Notes: generated by a model from the sequence alone, not told the origin. A stretch of 64,000 bases of DNA from Nocardia miyunensis NBRC 108239 (GCF_001613065.1 NZ_BDBQ01000083.1:1-64000), one strand, 5' to 3'. Counted from the first letter of the stretch, positions 24,166 through 33,239 are shown. Numbers and translations: made by a program.

Positions 24166-25046
24166 GCTCGGTACTCCCTTGCAATCCGACCCATGAGGGC
24201 CCTTGATTCGTCCTCGCTCAAGGCTACGCGGCGAATGTGTTCCAGCGCATGCCGATACGGATCGATCTCGGTATCGCGCTCCAGATAGAGATCGCCGGTA
24301 AAGCCCTCGACGTACACCACTGGAGGTTCGATCGAACCGCTGGCCGGGAGCCTGTCGAACTCCAGCAGGACGAATGCGCCGACGTGTAGACCCATATGAC
24401 TGCCTACGGAATGCGGTATCACACGGACTGAGACATTGGGCAGTTCGCCGACCGTCATGAGGTGATAACACTGGCGTTCCATGACGCTGGGCCCACCGAT
24501 CTGGTGGTTCAGGACAGCTTGGGAGAGGTAGAGATCTACCTCGAACTCTCTGTCCTGCAATCGTTCTTGGCGTCGAATGGCCATCTCGACGCGACGCTCC
24601 ACATCGGGGGTCGAGTCCTGCGGGTGCATTGTCCACTCTCCTGCGCGCCGGTAGTCGGCGGTCTGCAACAGGCCCGGGACCATCGTGATTTGGAACGATG
24701 TGAACCTTCGTGCAGCTTCCTCCAATCCGTAGTAATGCTCGAATCCGTCGGGCGACAGGTCGGCGTAGGCGCGCCACCACTTACCGCCGGATTTGGATGC
24801 CTCTCGGGCTTCTTGACCCAATTCGAGCAGCAGTCGACGCTCGTCGTCAGAAACCCCGTACAGGTTGCACAGCGCGTTGATGTGCAAGCCTGATACCCGG
24901 GTGACCTGCCCGTCCTCGAGTCTGCCGATGGACTGCGGCGACAATTCGACGGCTCGTGCGGCGGCGGATTGGCTGAGTTTGGCTGCGTCCCGGAGCTTTC
25001 GGAGCCGACGGCCGAGTGACCGTCGCGCGAGCGTTGATCCTGTCAT
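24162..25046 (-). CDS. Scr1-type XRE regulator with DUF5753 domain
   Basis: This 294-residue protein has an N-terminal helix-turn-helix (about 8-65: LGRRLRKLRDAAKLSQSAAA and LSPQSIGRLEDGQVTR). A DUF5753 domain follows, with the usual TMVPGLLQTADYRRA, EVDLYLSQAVLNHQIGG and VRVIPHSVGSHMG segments. It is translationally coupled to the DUF397 gene. The pair forms the abundant actinomycete Scr1/Scr2-like regulatory module, whose targets are often development or metabolism genes. The target here is unknown. Confidence 0.9.
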   Translation of the reverse strand: MTGSTLARRSLGRRLRKLRDAAKLSQSAAARAVELSPQSIGRLEDGQVTRVSGLHINALCNLYGVSDDERRLLLELGQEAREASKSGGKWWRAYADLSPDGFEHYYGLEEAARRFTSFQITMVPGLLQTADYRRAGEWTMHPQDSTPDVERRVEMAIRRQERLQDREFEVDLYLSQAVLNHQIGGPSVMERQCYHLMTVGELPNVSVRVIPHSVGSHMGLHVGAFVLLEFDRLPASGSIEPPVVYVEGFTGDLYLERDTEIDPYRHALEHIRRVALSEDESRALMGRIAREYRA

Positions 25047-25410
25047 GGCATTGCCTCACTGTCTGGTGTCGTTCGTGCTGTCCTGGCCGGTGAATTCCAT
25101 ACTGGCGCGACGGTTCTGGAAAGCGTCGCATTGGAAAACCGAATTGCGGAAAAACAATGCATCGGTGGCATCCGTGTCGGAATGTTCCGTGCTGGAATGG
25201 GATTCGCGGTGAGGATCGCACTGGATATCTTTGCTGTTTCAGCGGACATAGTAGGTCGTGATGTTCTGCTTCGCTGTCGGTTGGCGTAGAACGGAATACG
25301 TTCGTACATCAGTAGTTCCGAAGGGCATGGCTTGTCCAGGGAAATGGAACGTGCCCAATCTTGCTGTGTCCATTGTGGATTCAGTTCGAAATAACCAAGG
25401 AGGAAAAACG
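25047..25410. other. Divergent intergenic region
   Basis: About 360 bp between the Scr1-type regulator and the small Cys-containing gene. It must hold both promoters. No clear operator, hairpin or gene was seen. Confidence 0.5.
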
Positions 25411-25641
25411 TTGCGAGGCAATCCGGTTTTTCACGACTATCCGCCGAATCCGCTTCCGGTCGTGCAGATGCATCGCGAACTGCACATGTCCAGGCATGCG
25501 GACTGCACGCCGGAGACCTGCGCGATGATCCGGTACTGCCGGGGGCGGCTGATCGAACTCGGACGGCTGAACCCGGACGACGCTCCGGGCGAGTGCTCCC
25601 TGTGCCGAGACGACGACCCGAGTAGATCCACTTCGGCCTAG
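25411..25641 (+). CDS. Small Cys/His-containing actinobacterial protein
   Basis: This 76-residue protein starts at TTG 25411. That start is chosen because a perfect AAGGAGG lies 7 bp upstream at 25397-25403. The protein has clustered Cys and His (MHRELHMSRHADCTPETCAM, IRYCRGRLIELG, GECSLCRDDD), which could bind a metal. I do not recognise a named family, but short proteins of this type occur next to DUF397/Scr1 regulators and DUF4254 genes. The next gene begins 17 bp downstream, so they are likely cotranscribed. Confidence 0.65.
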   Translation: MRGNPVFHDYPPNPLPVVQMHRELHMSRHADCTPETCAMIRYCRGRLIELGRLNPDDAPGECSLCRDDDPSRSTSA

Positions 25642-25658
25642 AACCATTCGGAGAATGC

Positions 25659-26093
25659 ATGACGATGCCGTGTGAGCCGTTGCCGACGAAATATGAAGTG
25701 CTGCATGCCTGTCGGGGCGTCGGGTTCGACCGTCACCCGATCCTGCGCGCCGCGCACACGCTGACCGAACTGCACGAGAGACGTCTGGGCGCGGGCTGCG
25801 CCGCGACCGCGGAGATGGATCGTGAACGCGCCCTCCGGGTCGCGGAGATCGACCGCTGGGTCACCGCATCGCTGCCGCCCGCGCACGGTGCGGCACACGT
25901 GCACACCGAGACGCTCGGCGCGGTGGTCGACCGCCTCGCCCAATTCACCGCCGCCGCCTTTGCGGCACTGGCGAATTCGACCGACTGGCGCCTCGGCGAC
26001 GCCTGGGAACGCCTGGCCGAACTCGCCGTCGGCTACGAGGACCTGATCACCGAACTGCAATCCGGCCGCCGCCGTCTACCGGGCGGGCCATGA
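25659..26093 (+). CDS. DUF4254-family protein
   Basis: This 144-residue helical protein fits DUF4254: HPILRAAHTLTELHERRLGA, then RALRVAEIDRWVTASLPP, then TETLGAVVDRLAQFTAAAF and WERLAELAVGYEDLITEL. The family is common in Nocardia and of unknown function. It lies 17 bp after the small Cys-containing gene. Confidence 0.8.
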   Translation: MTMPCEPLPTKYEVLHACRGVGFDRHPILRAAHTLTELHERRLGAGCAATAEMDRERALRVAEIDRWVTASLPPAHGAAHVHTETLGAVVDRLAQFTAAAFAALANSTDWRLGDAWERLAELAVGYEDLITELQSGRRRLPGGP

Positions 26094-26379
26094 CACGGCC
26101 GCATCGCCCGACCCGCCGCACTGGTATCGGGGTTCACGCGTGGGCCCGGGTTGCCGCACCCCATGCATGCATCCGCACCTGTTGCCGACGCATCGTACGG
26201 ATCCGGATTCAGGTATGGGTGCGATCGCGGCGTGAGTGGTGAGCGCTGTGGAAGACTGGAATCGGCAGGTGGACAAGGCGAGACGGAGGGGGATCCGAGA
26301 TGACCGTCGAGGGTGCGGTGTCCATCCGTGGGCGACCCGTTCGGGTGATGACGACGGGCCGCCCCGGATCCGGGGGAAA

Positions 26380-27132
26380 TCAGCTCCAGCGCTGGAGCAG
26401 GCGGTTGGTTTCGGTGGCGAGGGCGGCCTGGAGGAACGGGCCGAAGCTGACTCGCGCGGCGCCCGCCTCGGCGAAGTACGCGCGGTCGTTCTGGTCTGGG
26501 GTGGAGATTGCGTTGACCGGGAGGGGGAGCTCGGAAGTCAAGCGGCGCAGGGTTTCCGGGGCGTGTCGGCCGACCGGGTAGAGGACGTCGGCGCCCGCGT
26601 CGGCGGCCAGGCGGAGGCGGGCGATGGCGCGGTCGGTGCGGTCGGACTCGTCGCCGTCCTGGCGCAGGAACAGATCGGTGCGGGCGTTGATCACCACGTG
26701 CACGCCGGAGGCGTCGGCGGCCTGACGCAGGGCGGCGACGAAATCGGCGTGCTCCTGCGGCTCGCGCAGGCGGCCGCCCTCGCTGTGCACGGTGTCCTCG
26801 ATGTTGAGGCCGACCACGCCGATCTCGACCAGGCCCTCGATGAGTTCGGCGGGCTTGCGGCCGTATCCGGCCTCGATGTCGAGCGAGACGGGGATCTCGA
26901 CGGCAGCGGTGATCTCGCGGACCCGGGCCAGCGACTCGGCGAAGGTCATGCCCTCCTTGTCCTGTTTGCCCAGCGAATCGGCCAGCGGGTGGCTGCCCAC
27001 GGTCAGCGCCGCGAATCCGGCCTGCTGCACCAGGTTCGCCGACCAGGCGTCCCAGACGGTCGGCAGGATCACCGGTTCACCGGGCTTGTGCAGGGCGAGG
27101 AATTTCGTGGCCTTGTCGGCGAGTGCGTTCAC
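26380..27132 (-). CDS. Isocitrate lyase/PEP mutase-family protein
   Basis: This 250-residue TIM-barrel enzyme belongs to the PEP mutase/2-methylisocitrate lyase superfamily. It shows TVWDAWSANLVQQAGFAALT, PVSLDIEAGYGRKPAELIEG with the Mg-binding Asp/Glu, GLNIEDTVHSEGG, and VINARTDLFLR. The catalytic-Cys loop KKCG of true isocitrate lyases is absent, so it is more like carboxyphosphonoenolpyruvate or oxaloacetate-type members. The start is taken as GTG 27132, preceded by AGGAGA. Substrate unknown. Confidence 0.85.
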   Translation of the reverse strand: MNALADKATKFLALHKPGEPVILPTVWDAWSANLVQQAGFAALTVGSHPLADSLGKQDKEGMTFAESLARVREITAAVEIPVSLDIEAGYGRKPAELIEGLVEIGVVGLNIEDTVHSEGGRLREPQEHADFVAALRQAADASGVHVVINARTDLFLRQDGDESDRTDRAIARLRLAADAGADVLYPVGRHAPETLRRLTSELPLPVNAISTPDQNDRAYFAEAGAARVSFGPFLQAALATETNRLLQRWS

Positions 27133-27208
27133 GGCAGTCAGCTCTCCTGAGGTGAGGTGATGGTCTCGGGACAACCGTAATCGCCGATCGGGCATTCGGG
27201 CAGGGGGT

Positions 27209-27367
27209 TCAGTGGTCGCCGTCGGCGGGTTCGGCGGGCTGCGCGTTGGGGGCGCTGCTGAAGACGGGGCGTTGCGCCTTCGCCTCGGTGGTGGCGCTCG
27301 CTGGGGTGGGCACCGTGACGGTGCTGTGGCTGAACAATCCGGGTTTCGGCCCGTTCTCCTGGTCCAT
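27209..27367 (-). CDS. Possible small protein of 52 residues
   Basis: The frame from ATG 27367 encodes a 52-residue polar peptide (MDQENGPKPGLFSH at the start, QPAEPADGDH at the end). Roughly nine of ten third codon positions are G or C, the pattern of real genes here. There is no strong ribosome-binding site and no recognised family. It could be a true small gene or a shadow, so I keep it at low confidence. Confidence 0.35.
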   Translation of the reverse strand: MDQENGPKPGLFSHSTVTVPTPASATTEAKAQRPVFSSAPNAQPAEPADGDH

Positions 27368-27419
27368 TCGAAGAAGTCTGCTCGTAGCGGGCGGCAAAAG
27401 CGAATTTCCTACCGGTTGG

Positions 27420-27914
27420 TCAGGTCAGATTGCTGTCGTGGCACAGGCTTCCGGTGCGGGTCGTCGGGGCGGGGCGGGCCGCGCCGGGATCGAAGGACCA
27501 CTGCGAGATCGGGGCGACCGCGTGCCAGTAGAGGTGGCCGTCGCCGCCGGAGTACGCCTCGTAGACGTCGTCGGTGCCGGGGATGAGCTGATCGCCGACA
27601 CAGTAGTCGTCGTAGGCGGTGCCGGGCTGGCGCGCGCCGACACTGAACAGTCCGGTCGGATTGGTGTCCGCGCCCGGCACCGGCACCGTGCTGTGCGCGG
27701 TCGTGCGTCCGGACGACTGCCAGGTCGGCGTCCCCTGATCGTCGGTGCAGCGGAAGTTCCAGCCGCCGGAGGAGATCGCCAAACCATCGGTGTGCGGTGA
27801 TCCATCCCACAGGCAGGCGGTGGAAGCCGTTGCGGCATAGGCGATTCCGGGGACACCGAGGCCGAGTGCGAGGGTGAGCCCGGCCACGATCGGGAAGAAG
27901 CGGACACGTCGCAC
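27420..27914 (-). CDS. Secreted protein, unknown function
   Basis: This 164-residue protein starts at GTG 27914. It has a signal peptide (VRRVRFFPIVAGLTLALGLG, with a cleavage site after PGIAYA). The mature part is Trp/Gly/Thr-rich with four Cys (CLWDGSPHT, NFRCTDDQG, DDYCVGDQL, SLCHDSN) that could form two disulfides outside the cell. I recognise no family. Four copies of a 15-bp palindrome lie just upstream of its start, suggesting dedicated control. Confidence 0.7.
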   Translation of the reverse strand: MRRVRFFPIVAGLTLALGLGVPGIAYAATASTACLWDGSPHTDGLAISSGGWNFRCTDDQGTPTWQSSGRTTAHSTVPVPGADTNPTGLFSVGARQPGTAYDDYCVGDQLIPGTDDVYEAYSGGDGHLYWHAVAPISQWSFDPGAARPAPTTRTGSLCHDSNLT

Positions 27915-27941
27915 TGCAACCTGCTTTCGCCTGAGAGGGGC

Positions 27942-28007
27942 CTTCCGCCGGAGAGGACACTTCCGAATCGGAAGACTTCCGCCCGGGAAGGGCTTCCGCC
28001 TTGGAAG
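27942..28007 (-). repeat. Four phased CTTCCG palindromes upstream of the secreted-protein gene
   Basis: Copies begin at 27942, 27960, 27976 and 27993, each about 15 bp of the form CTTCCG...GGAAG and 16-18 bp apart. The copy at 27960-27974 is a perfect inverted repeat around its central base, 27976 and 27993 are near-perfect, and 27942 is degenerate. They lie 28-93 bp upstream of GTG 27914, in the promoter or leader position for that gene. A multimeric operator or RNA structure is likely; the binding factor is unknown. Confidence 0.7.
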
Positions 28008-28433
28008 TAGAGGGGGAGGTTGCGTGCCCGCCGAAATATGATGAGGGGACATACACTTCGGCGGGCACGCGCACAGGCCCGGTGGTCTTACGGCGGCAGG
28101 TCGCGAGAGTCCGGCTGCAGTACCGGGTGCGTGCTCGACGAGTGCTTGTCCTGCCCTCCGTACGGGCCACTACCAGCATCGCCTCGAATTCCTTGGTTTC
28201 GCCACTCCCTTTTCATTGAAGGAAGAATTTCCTTGAAGAAAATGCCGCGATTCGAATTTCAATGATAGATAGTGTAATCAAGGAAAGTGCGACTGATGTA
28301 AATAGTGATTTGGGCTACCGTTCGGCTCGGTGCGTGTTCGGCGGATTGCGAATTCGAAGGCGTAACCGCCCACGCGCCACACGATTGCCCCGCTCACGCG
28401 GGGTAGACCGATGAAGGTAGTGAGGGACAACAG
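28008..28433. other. Intergenic region upstream of the porin genes
   Basis: About 425 bp without a recognisable gene. The stretch around 28215-28320 is clearly richer in A and T than the rest of the window and may hold the promoter of the first MspA gene. Confidence 0.5.
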
Positions 28434-29093
28434 ATGAGGGAATATCGTCGTGCCGGGACCCGGGCGCTCCGGGCCGCCGGCATAGCGGCGGCGGTGAGCG
28501 CCGCGATCGGCTTTCTATCAACGGGAGCCGCGAACGCGGACACGTTTGTGCCGTTGCCGGACGGACACATCGTGGACCCGGGTGTTTCCATCGATAGCGT
28601 CGGAAACAGTGTGAACATCTCGCCGTCGCTGGCGGCGAACGGGGCGGGCCGCGTGGCCTGGTTGACCTCGCACATCGCCGCGAACGTGACGACGCCGCCC
28701 GGCACGGTCGGACCGTGGAACGGGCCGGAGAACAATGCCGGTACCAACAATTCCTCGACGCACGGCGCCTCGACCATGGCGGTCGGTTACCTCGTGGGCT
28801 GCCAGGTCTCCCTGGGTAGCTTCTCGGCGTCGCTGTCGGGCTCGATCAGCACCACACCGGACCTGTCGGGTTCATTGTCGGTGCCGCTCTCGCCCGGACA
28901 GGTGAAGTGGGTGAATTTCGACGAGAAGGATATGACCTCCTCGGGTCGATACACGTTCGATCTGCAGGATCAACAGGTCGATATCCAGGGGTGCGGGGGC
29001 TATGCCCAGGCACGTCAGGTGGTGACGGTGGAAATCGTCGGGCCCGACTACTCCAAGACCACCCTCTACGGCCAGCCGTTCAGCCTCGGCTGA
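28434..29093 (+). CDS. MspA-family porin
   Basis: This 219-residue exported protein has a signal peptide (hydrophobic AAGIAAAVSAAIGFLSTG, cleavage after AANA). The MspA pattern follows: DTFVPLPDGHIVDPGVSI, VNISPSLAANGAGRVAWLTS, VGYLVGCQVSLG, and the terminal IQGCGGYAQARQVVTVEIVG with KTTLYGQPFSLG. MspA proteins form octameric pores in the mycolic-acid outer membrane for small hydrophilic solutes. Two Cys are placed to pair. The gene is followed 57 bp later by a paralogue. Confidence 0.92.
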   Translation: MREYRRAGTRALRAAGIAAAVSAAIGFLSTGAANADTFVPLPDGHIVDPGVSIDSVGNSVNISPSLAANGAGRVAWLTSHIAANVTTPPGTVGPWNGPENNAGTNNSSTHGASTMAVGYLVGCQVSLGSFSASLSGSISTTPDLSGSLSVPLSPGQVKWVNFDEKDMTSSGRYTFDLQDQQVDIQGCGGYAQARQVVTVEIVGPDYSKTTLYGQPFSLG

Positions 29094-29150
29094 GTTCGCC
29101 TGTCACTCACAGCATTTCGCTACGGCGAATCTCGATCGAGGAATACTCAC

Positions 29151-29846
29151 ATGAATACTTTTCGCATGGGCCTATTGGCCCGGACGGCCGGCATCGGGCT
29201 GGCCGCGGCCGCCGCGTTCGGATACTTCTCCGTGGGCGCGGCGAACGCCGACACCTTCGTACCGCTGCCGGGCGGGCACATCACCCGGACCATCGGTGAC
29301 GGGACCGTCGTGAACGTCGACATCACCGGCGAATCGGCGAATATCAACCCCTCCCTGCAGGGCACCCCGCTGAGCCGGAACGCGTGGACCAGCGGCCATG
29401 CCGAGGTCAATCTGACCGGCGGGGAAGCGAAGGATCCGAAGACCGCGACCAGGCTGATCGTCGGCTATATCGTCGGCTGCCAGGTCGATCTGAGCGGCGG
29501 CATCGAGCCCGGTGTCAACGCCAGCGGTGACGCTGACCTGAGCACCAGCCCGGCGACCGTCTCGGCCACCGGCGGGGCCTCGACCACCCTGACGATCGCG
29601 GCGGGACAGGCCAAGGTGCTGAATCTGCTGGATGTCGAGGCGCCGGACGATTTCGGCGCCGATTCGCACAACAATTTCCAGCAGGTGAAGGGGCCGCATC
29701 AGAGTGTGACCTGGCACAACGAGACCTTCGCCGTGGACGGTTGTGGCGGGTACGCCCAGGCGCGTTCGTTCGCTCAGGCGAAGGTGTACACGAACTCGTC
29801 GATCGGATATGTGACGGTCTGGGGGAAGCCCTTCAGTATCGGATGA
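29151..29846 (+). CDS. MspA-family porin, second copy
   Basis: This 231-residue paralogue of the preceding gene has a signal peptide (GLAAAAAFGYFSVGAANA). It shares DTFVPLPGGHITRTIGDGTV, VGYIVGCQVDLSGGIEPG, and the terminal VDGCGGYAQARSFAQAKVY with VTVWGKPFSIG. A Thr/Ala-rich insertion in the middle makes it slightly longer. The short spacing and shared terminator suggest one transcript with the first porin gene. The two proteins could form mixed pores or be differentially used; this is inference. Confidence 0.92.
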   Translation: MNTFRMGLLARTAGIGLAAAAAFGYFSVGAANADTFVPLPGGHITRTIGDGTVVNVDITGESANINPSLQGTPLSRNAWTSGHAEVNLTGGEAKDPKTATRLIVGYIVGCQVDLSGGIEPGVNASGDADLSTSPATVSATGGASTTLTIAAGQAKVLNLLDVEAPDDFGADSHNNFQQVKGPHQSVTWHNETFAVDGCGGYAQARSFAQAKVYTNSSIGYVTVWGKPFSIG

Positions 29847-29878
29847 TTCGGACATCGGATAATTCGGACAAATAGAAT

Positions 29879-29927
29879 AAACCTCCACCGTGAATTGTGT
29901 TCGTTGTCACGGTGGAGGTTTTTTTCT
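29879..29927 (+). terminator. Intrinsic terminator of the porin operon
   Basis: A perfect 15-bp stem (29879-29893 with 29907-29921) is followed by a T-run, a classical intrinsic terminator and the clearest one in the window. It ends 33 bp after the second MspA stop. Confidence 0.92.
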
Positions 29928-30103
29928 GTATGAAAACGGACACGCGATGGATTTCCTTGGTTACAACAAAGCCTGACGCACAGTGGATTCTAAGCTTTTG
30001 GGCAGGAGGTTTCCAGCCCCATACGACAAAGTCGGACCTGTCGCGTCCGCAACGCCGCGGACCGATGCTGCGTGTCCCGGATATACCGGAAGGTAAGTCG
30101 TAG

Positions 30104-30988
30104 ATGGCCAGATATTCCAACGGTGAGTCCGTTTTTTCGCGATTGGCCCGCCTCCTCGAGGCGTTCGAGGACGACAGTCCGGTCATCACTGTCTCAGAGT
30201 TGTCGAAACGAACGGGCCTTTCGTTACCGACGGTTTCGCGGATGGTGTCCGAACTGGTCGAACGGGGGTGGTTGCAGCGCGACGCCGACCGGCGGGTGTG
30301 GATCGGGCTGCGGATGTGGGAACTGGTCTCCCGGGCCGCGCCCACCCGGGATCTGGTGCGAACCTCGGTGCCGTTCATGACCGAGCTCAGCGCCCGAATC
30401 GGGCAGAACGTGAACCTGAGCGTGCGGCAGGGCTCGGAGGCGATGTTCATCGAGACGTTGTCCGCACCCAATGCGGTGCAGACCGTATTGCGCGGGCCGG
30501 GATCGCGGCTGCCGCTGCACGCCTCCGCGGCGGGACTGGTACTGCTCGCCTACGGGCCCCCGGTGGTGCAGGAGGCCGTGCTTGCGGGCCCGCTGCCCGC
30601 GCTGTCGGCGCGCACGGTGACCGAGCCGAACGCCCTGCGCGCATTGCTGAGCGAGATTCGCCGGACCGGTGCGGCGTTCTGTCCCGGACTGATCGATCCC
30701 GCGAACGCCGCGATCTCCGTGCCGTTGCGGTCGAGTACCCGGGAGGTTGTGGCGTCATTGTCTGCGATAGTGCCGAATACCGATGGCGCGCGGGCGATGG
30801 TGCCATTGTTGCGCACTGCGGGTGCGCAGATATCGCGTGCGCTGGCAGCGCGGAACAGTCCCGCGTGGCAACCCGATTCGGAGGAGCAGCAGCAGAAATC
30901 GGAGGAATCCAGACACAATGCGCGGACGACGCGTTCGTTACGGTCGAATACGTCGTTGCTCGCGCTCGGTCGGGTTGCGACGAACTGA
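30104..30988 (+). CDS. IclR-family transcriptional regulator
   Basis: This 294-residue regulator has an N-terminal winged helix (about 8-70: VFSRLARLLEAFEDDSPVIT, LSLPTVSRMVSELVERGWLQ). The IclR effector domain follows (LSARIGQNVNLSVRQGSEAM, LHASAAGLVLLAYGPP, AAFCPGLIDPANAAISVPLR). A low-complexity tail with Gln/Glu/Ser closes the protein. It has no obvious divergent partner; the GT39 gene follows 280 bp downstream. Target unknown. Confidence 0.9.
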   Translation: MARYSNGESVFSRLARLLEAFEDDSPVITVSELSKRTGLSLPTVSRMVSELVERGWLQRDADRRVWIGLRMWELVSRAAPTRDLVRTSVPFMTELSARIGQNVNLSVRQGSEAMFIETLSAPNAVQTVLRGPGSRLPLHASAAGLVLLAYGPPVVQEAVLAGPLPALSARTVTEPNALRALLSEIRRTGAAFCPGLIDPANAAISVPLRSSTREVVASLSAIVPNTDGARAMVPLLRTAGAQISRALAARNSPAWQPDSEEQQQKSEESRHNARTTRSLRSNTSLLALGRVATN

Positions 30989-31268
30989 CCGGTTCGAATG
31001 TAATTTCGATGATTGCCCGAGATGCTGTGGACAATGGCGGTATCGGGTAATTCTCGATCCGGAAGCTGCTTGAAGGAAACAACTCTGGCATCGGGACATG
31101 ACACTACTACAATTGATTTCGGGCGCCCGCCGGAAAAGGAACCTCGGAAATTTTTTTGCCGGTGGGCGTCCATCGTTCTCCGGCAGGAGCCGAGGCGGCG
31201 GGGGCTCACAGAGTTCTCCCAGTGTCGGTTGAGAGCTCTAGCAGGGTGATCGACCAGGATTGCCGATC

Positions 31269-33239
31269 ATGACCGAGACTGCCACCGCGGAACCCGGGGC
31301 CGCCGCGCGCCCAGCGGCCGTGCCCACCTCGTCCGGGCCCGGAATTCCACGTGAACGCTTGATTCTGGCCCTGCTGCTGATCGGAACGGCCGCGGCCTAC
31401 TGCTGGAACCTCACCGCCGGGGGCTGGGCGAACGAGTTCTATGCCGCCGCGGTGCAATCCGGGACGTTGTCGTGGAAGGCGTTCCTGTTCGGGTCGCTGG
31501 ATCCCGGAAATATCGTCACGGTCGACAAGACGCCGCTGTCGCTGTGGCCGATGGAACTGTCCGGGCGGATCTTCGGATTCAGCAGTGCGAGCATGCTCTT
31601 GCCTGAGGTCGTGCTGGGCGTCGCCTCGGTGGCTTTGCTGTGGGCGACCGTGCGGCGCGTGTTCGGGCCCGCCGCGGGGTTGCTGGCGGGCCTGGTGCTG
31701 GCGTTGACGCCGGTGGCGGCGCTGATGTTCCGGTACAACAATCCCGATGCGATGCTCACCTTCCTGATCATCGCCGCGGCCTGGGCGATGACGCGGGCGC
31801 TTGGTGACGGGCGCTGGCGGTGGCTCGTGCTGTGCGGTGCGTTCGTCGGATTGGGTTTCCTGGCAAAGCAATTGCAGGTGATGCTGGTGGTGCCGGGGCT
31901 GGCGCTGGCCTATCTGGTGGCCGGTCCGCCGCGGCTGGGCAAGCGGATCGCGCAATTGTGTGCCGCGGTCGCGGGACTGCTGGTCGCCGCCGGATGGTGG
32001 GTGCTGATCGCGCAGCTGTGGCCCGCGGACTCGCGGCCGTATTTCGGTGGTTCGGAGAACAATTCGATCCTGGACCTGACCGTCGGCTACAACGGGATCC
32101 AGCGGCTGGACACCTCCGGATTCGGACCCCGCGCCGGGGAACCGGGCATCACACGACTGTTCGGGCCCGAACTGGCCGGGCAGATCACCTGGCTGGTTCC
32201 GGCCGCGCTGGTGTTGCTCGTCACGGGGCTCGTGTTGCGCGGCAGGGGATCCCGGACCGACAGCGTGCGCGGTGCGCTTGTGCTGTGGGGCGGGTGGCTG
32301 GTCGTGTCCGGGCTGGTGTTCAGCTTCATGAACGGGACATTCCACCAGTACTACACGATGACCATGGCCCCGGCGGTCGCCGCGCTCGTCGGCGGCGCGG
32401 GCGTGCTGGTGTGGCGGGCGCGTGAACGCGGCTGGGTGCGTGCGGTACTCGCGGTGAGTGTGCTGCTCACCGTGGCGATGGCATGGGTGACGCTCTCGCG
32501 CACAACGGATTTCGTGCCGTGGTTGCGGTGGGTGGTGCTCGTCGCCGGGATCGTCGCGGCGGTGGGGTTGGTCGTGCGGACGCGCGCCGGGATCGCGGCG
32601 GCCGTGCTGGCGGTGCTGGTGGGGCTGGCCGGGCCGGTGTCGTACACCGTTGACACGCTGGCGAATTCGTCCGACTCGGGTGGGTTCGGCGGTGCGGGGC
32701 CGCAGGTTCCGGGGACGGGGTGGGGGCCCCAGGGTGGGCACAAGGGCGGCGATGGTCCGGGGAGCAACGCTGGTGGTGCACAGCCCGCGAACGGTGCCCA
32801 ACCGGGGAACGCCGCACAGCCTGGGAAGGCCGACAAACCGGCTGACGCGGCGAAGCCGGGTCGCGGACACGGCGGGCCGGGCTGGGGCTCGGGTCCGTCG
32901 TCGCAGATCGTCGCTTTGCTGAAATCCGATGCGGGCCGGTTCACCTGGGCCGGTTCGGCGGTCAGTTCGCACGGCGCCAACAGCTATCAGCTCGCCGCGG
33001 ACGTGCCCGTCATGTCCATCGGCGGATTCAGCGGCGGCGACCCCGCCCCCACCCTGGCGCAATTCCAGCAGTACGTCGCCCAGGGCCGCATCCACTACTT
33101 CATCGCCGAGGAAGACCGCGGCCCGCGCCACGACGCCGACTCCGAGGCGACGAAGATCACCACCTGGGTCGAGCAGCACTACACCCCGACCACCGTCGAC
33201 GGCACGAGCGTCTACGACCTCACCGCGCCGAAGCGATAG
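31269..33239 (+). CDS. GT39/ArnT-like membrane glycosyltransferase
   Basis: This 656-residue integral membrane protein has about a dozen hydrophobic segments. It carries the GT-C motif of ArnT/PMT-like enzymes near residues 75-95 (GNIVTVDKTPLSLWPMEL). Extracytoplasmic loops include FRYNNPDAMLTFLIIAAAW. It would transfer a sugar from a polyprenyl-phosphate donor outside the membrane. A Gly/Pro/Ala-rich disordered linker (about 480-550) separates the membrane part from a C-terminal domain (SSQIVALLKSDAGRFTWAGS, ALAQFQQYV-like, IHYFIAEEDR). ATG 31269 is preferred over TTG 31260. Similar proteins are common in actinomycetes. Acceptor unknown. Confidence 0.88.
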   Translation: MTETATAEPGAAARPAAVPTSSGPGIPRERLILALLLIGTAAAYCWNLTAGGWANEFYAAAVQSGTLSWKAFLFGSLDPGNIVTVDKTPLSLWPMELSGRIFGFSSASMLLPEVVLGVASVALLWATVRRVFGPAAGLLAGLVLALTPVAALMFRYNNPDAMLTFLIIAAAWAMTRALGDGRWRWLVLCGAFVGLGFLAKQLQVMLVVPGLALAYLVAGPPRLGKRIAQLCAAVAGLLVAAGWWVLIAQLWPADSRPYFGGSENNSILDLTVGYNGIQRLDTSGFGPRAGEPGITRLFGPELAGQITWLVPAALVLLVTGLVLRGRGSRTDSVRGALVLWGGWLVVSGLVFSFMNGTFHQYYTMTMAPAVAALVGGAGVLVWRARERGWVRAVLAVSVLLTVAMAWVTLSRTTDFVPWLRWVVLVAGIVAAVGLVVRTRAGIAAAVLAVLVGLAGPVSYTVDTLANSSDSGGFGGAGPQVPGTGWGPQGGHKGGDGPGSNAGGAQPANGAQPGNAAQPGKADKPADAAKPGRGHGGPGWGSGPSSQIVALLKSDAGRFTWAGSAVSSHGANSYQLAADVPVMSIGGFSGGDPAPTLAQFQQYVAQGRIHYFIAEEDRGPRHDADSEATKITTWVEQHYTPTTVDGTSVYDLTAPKR

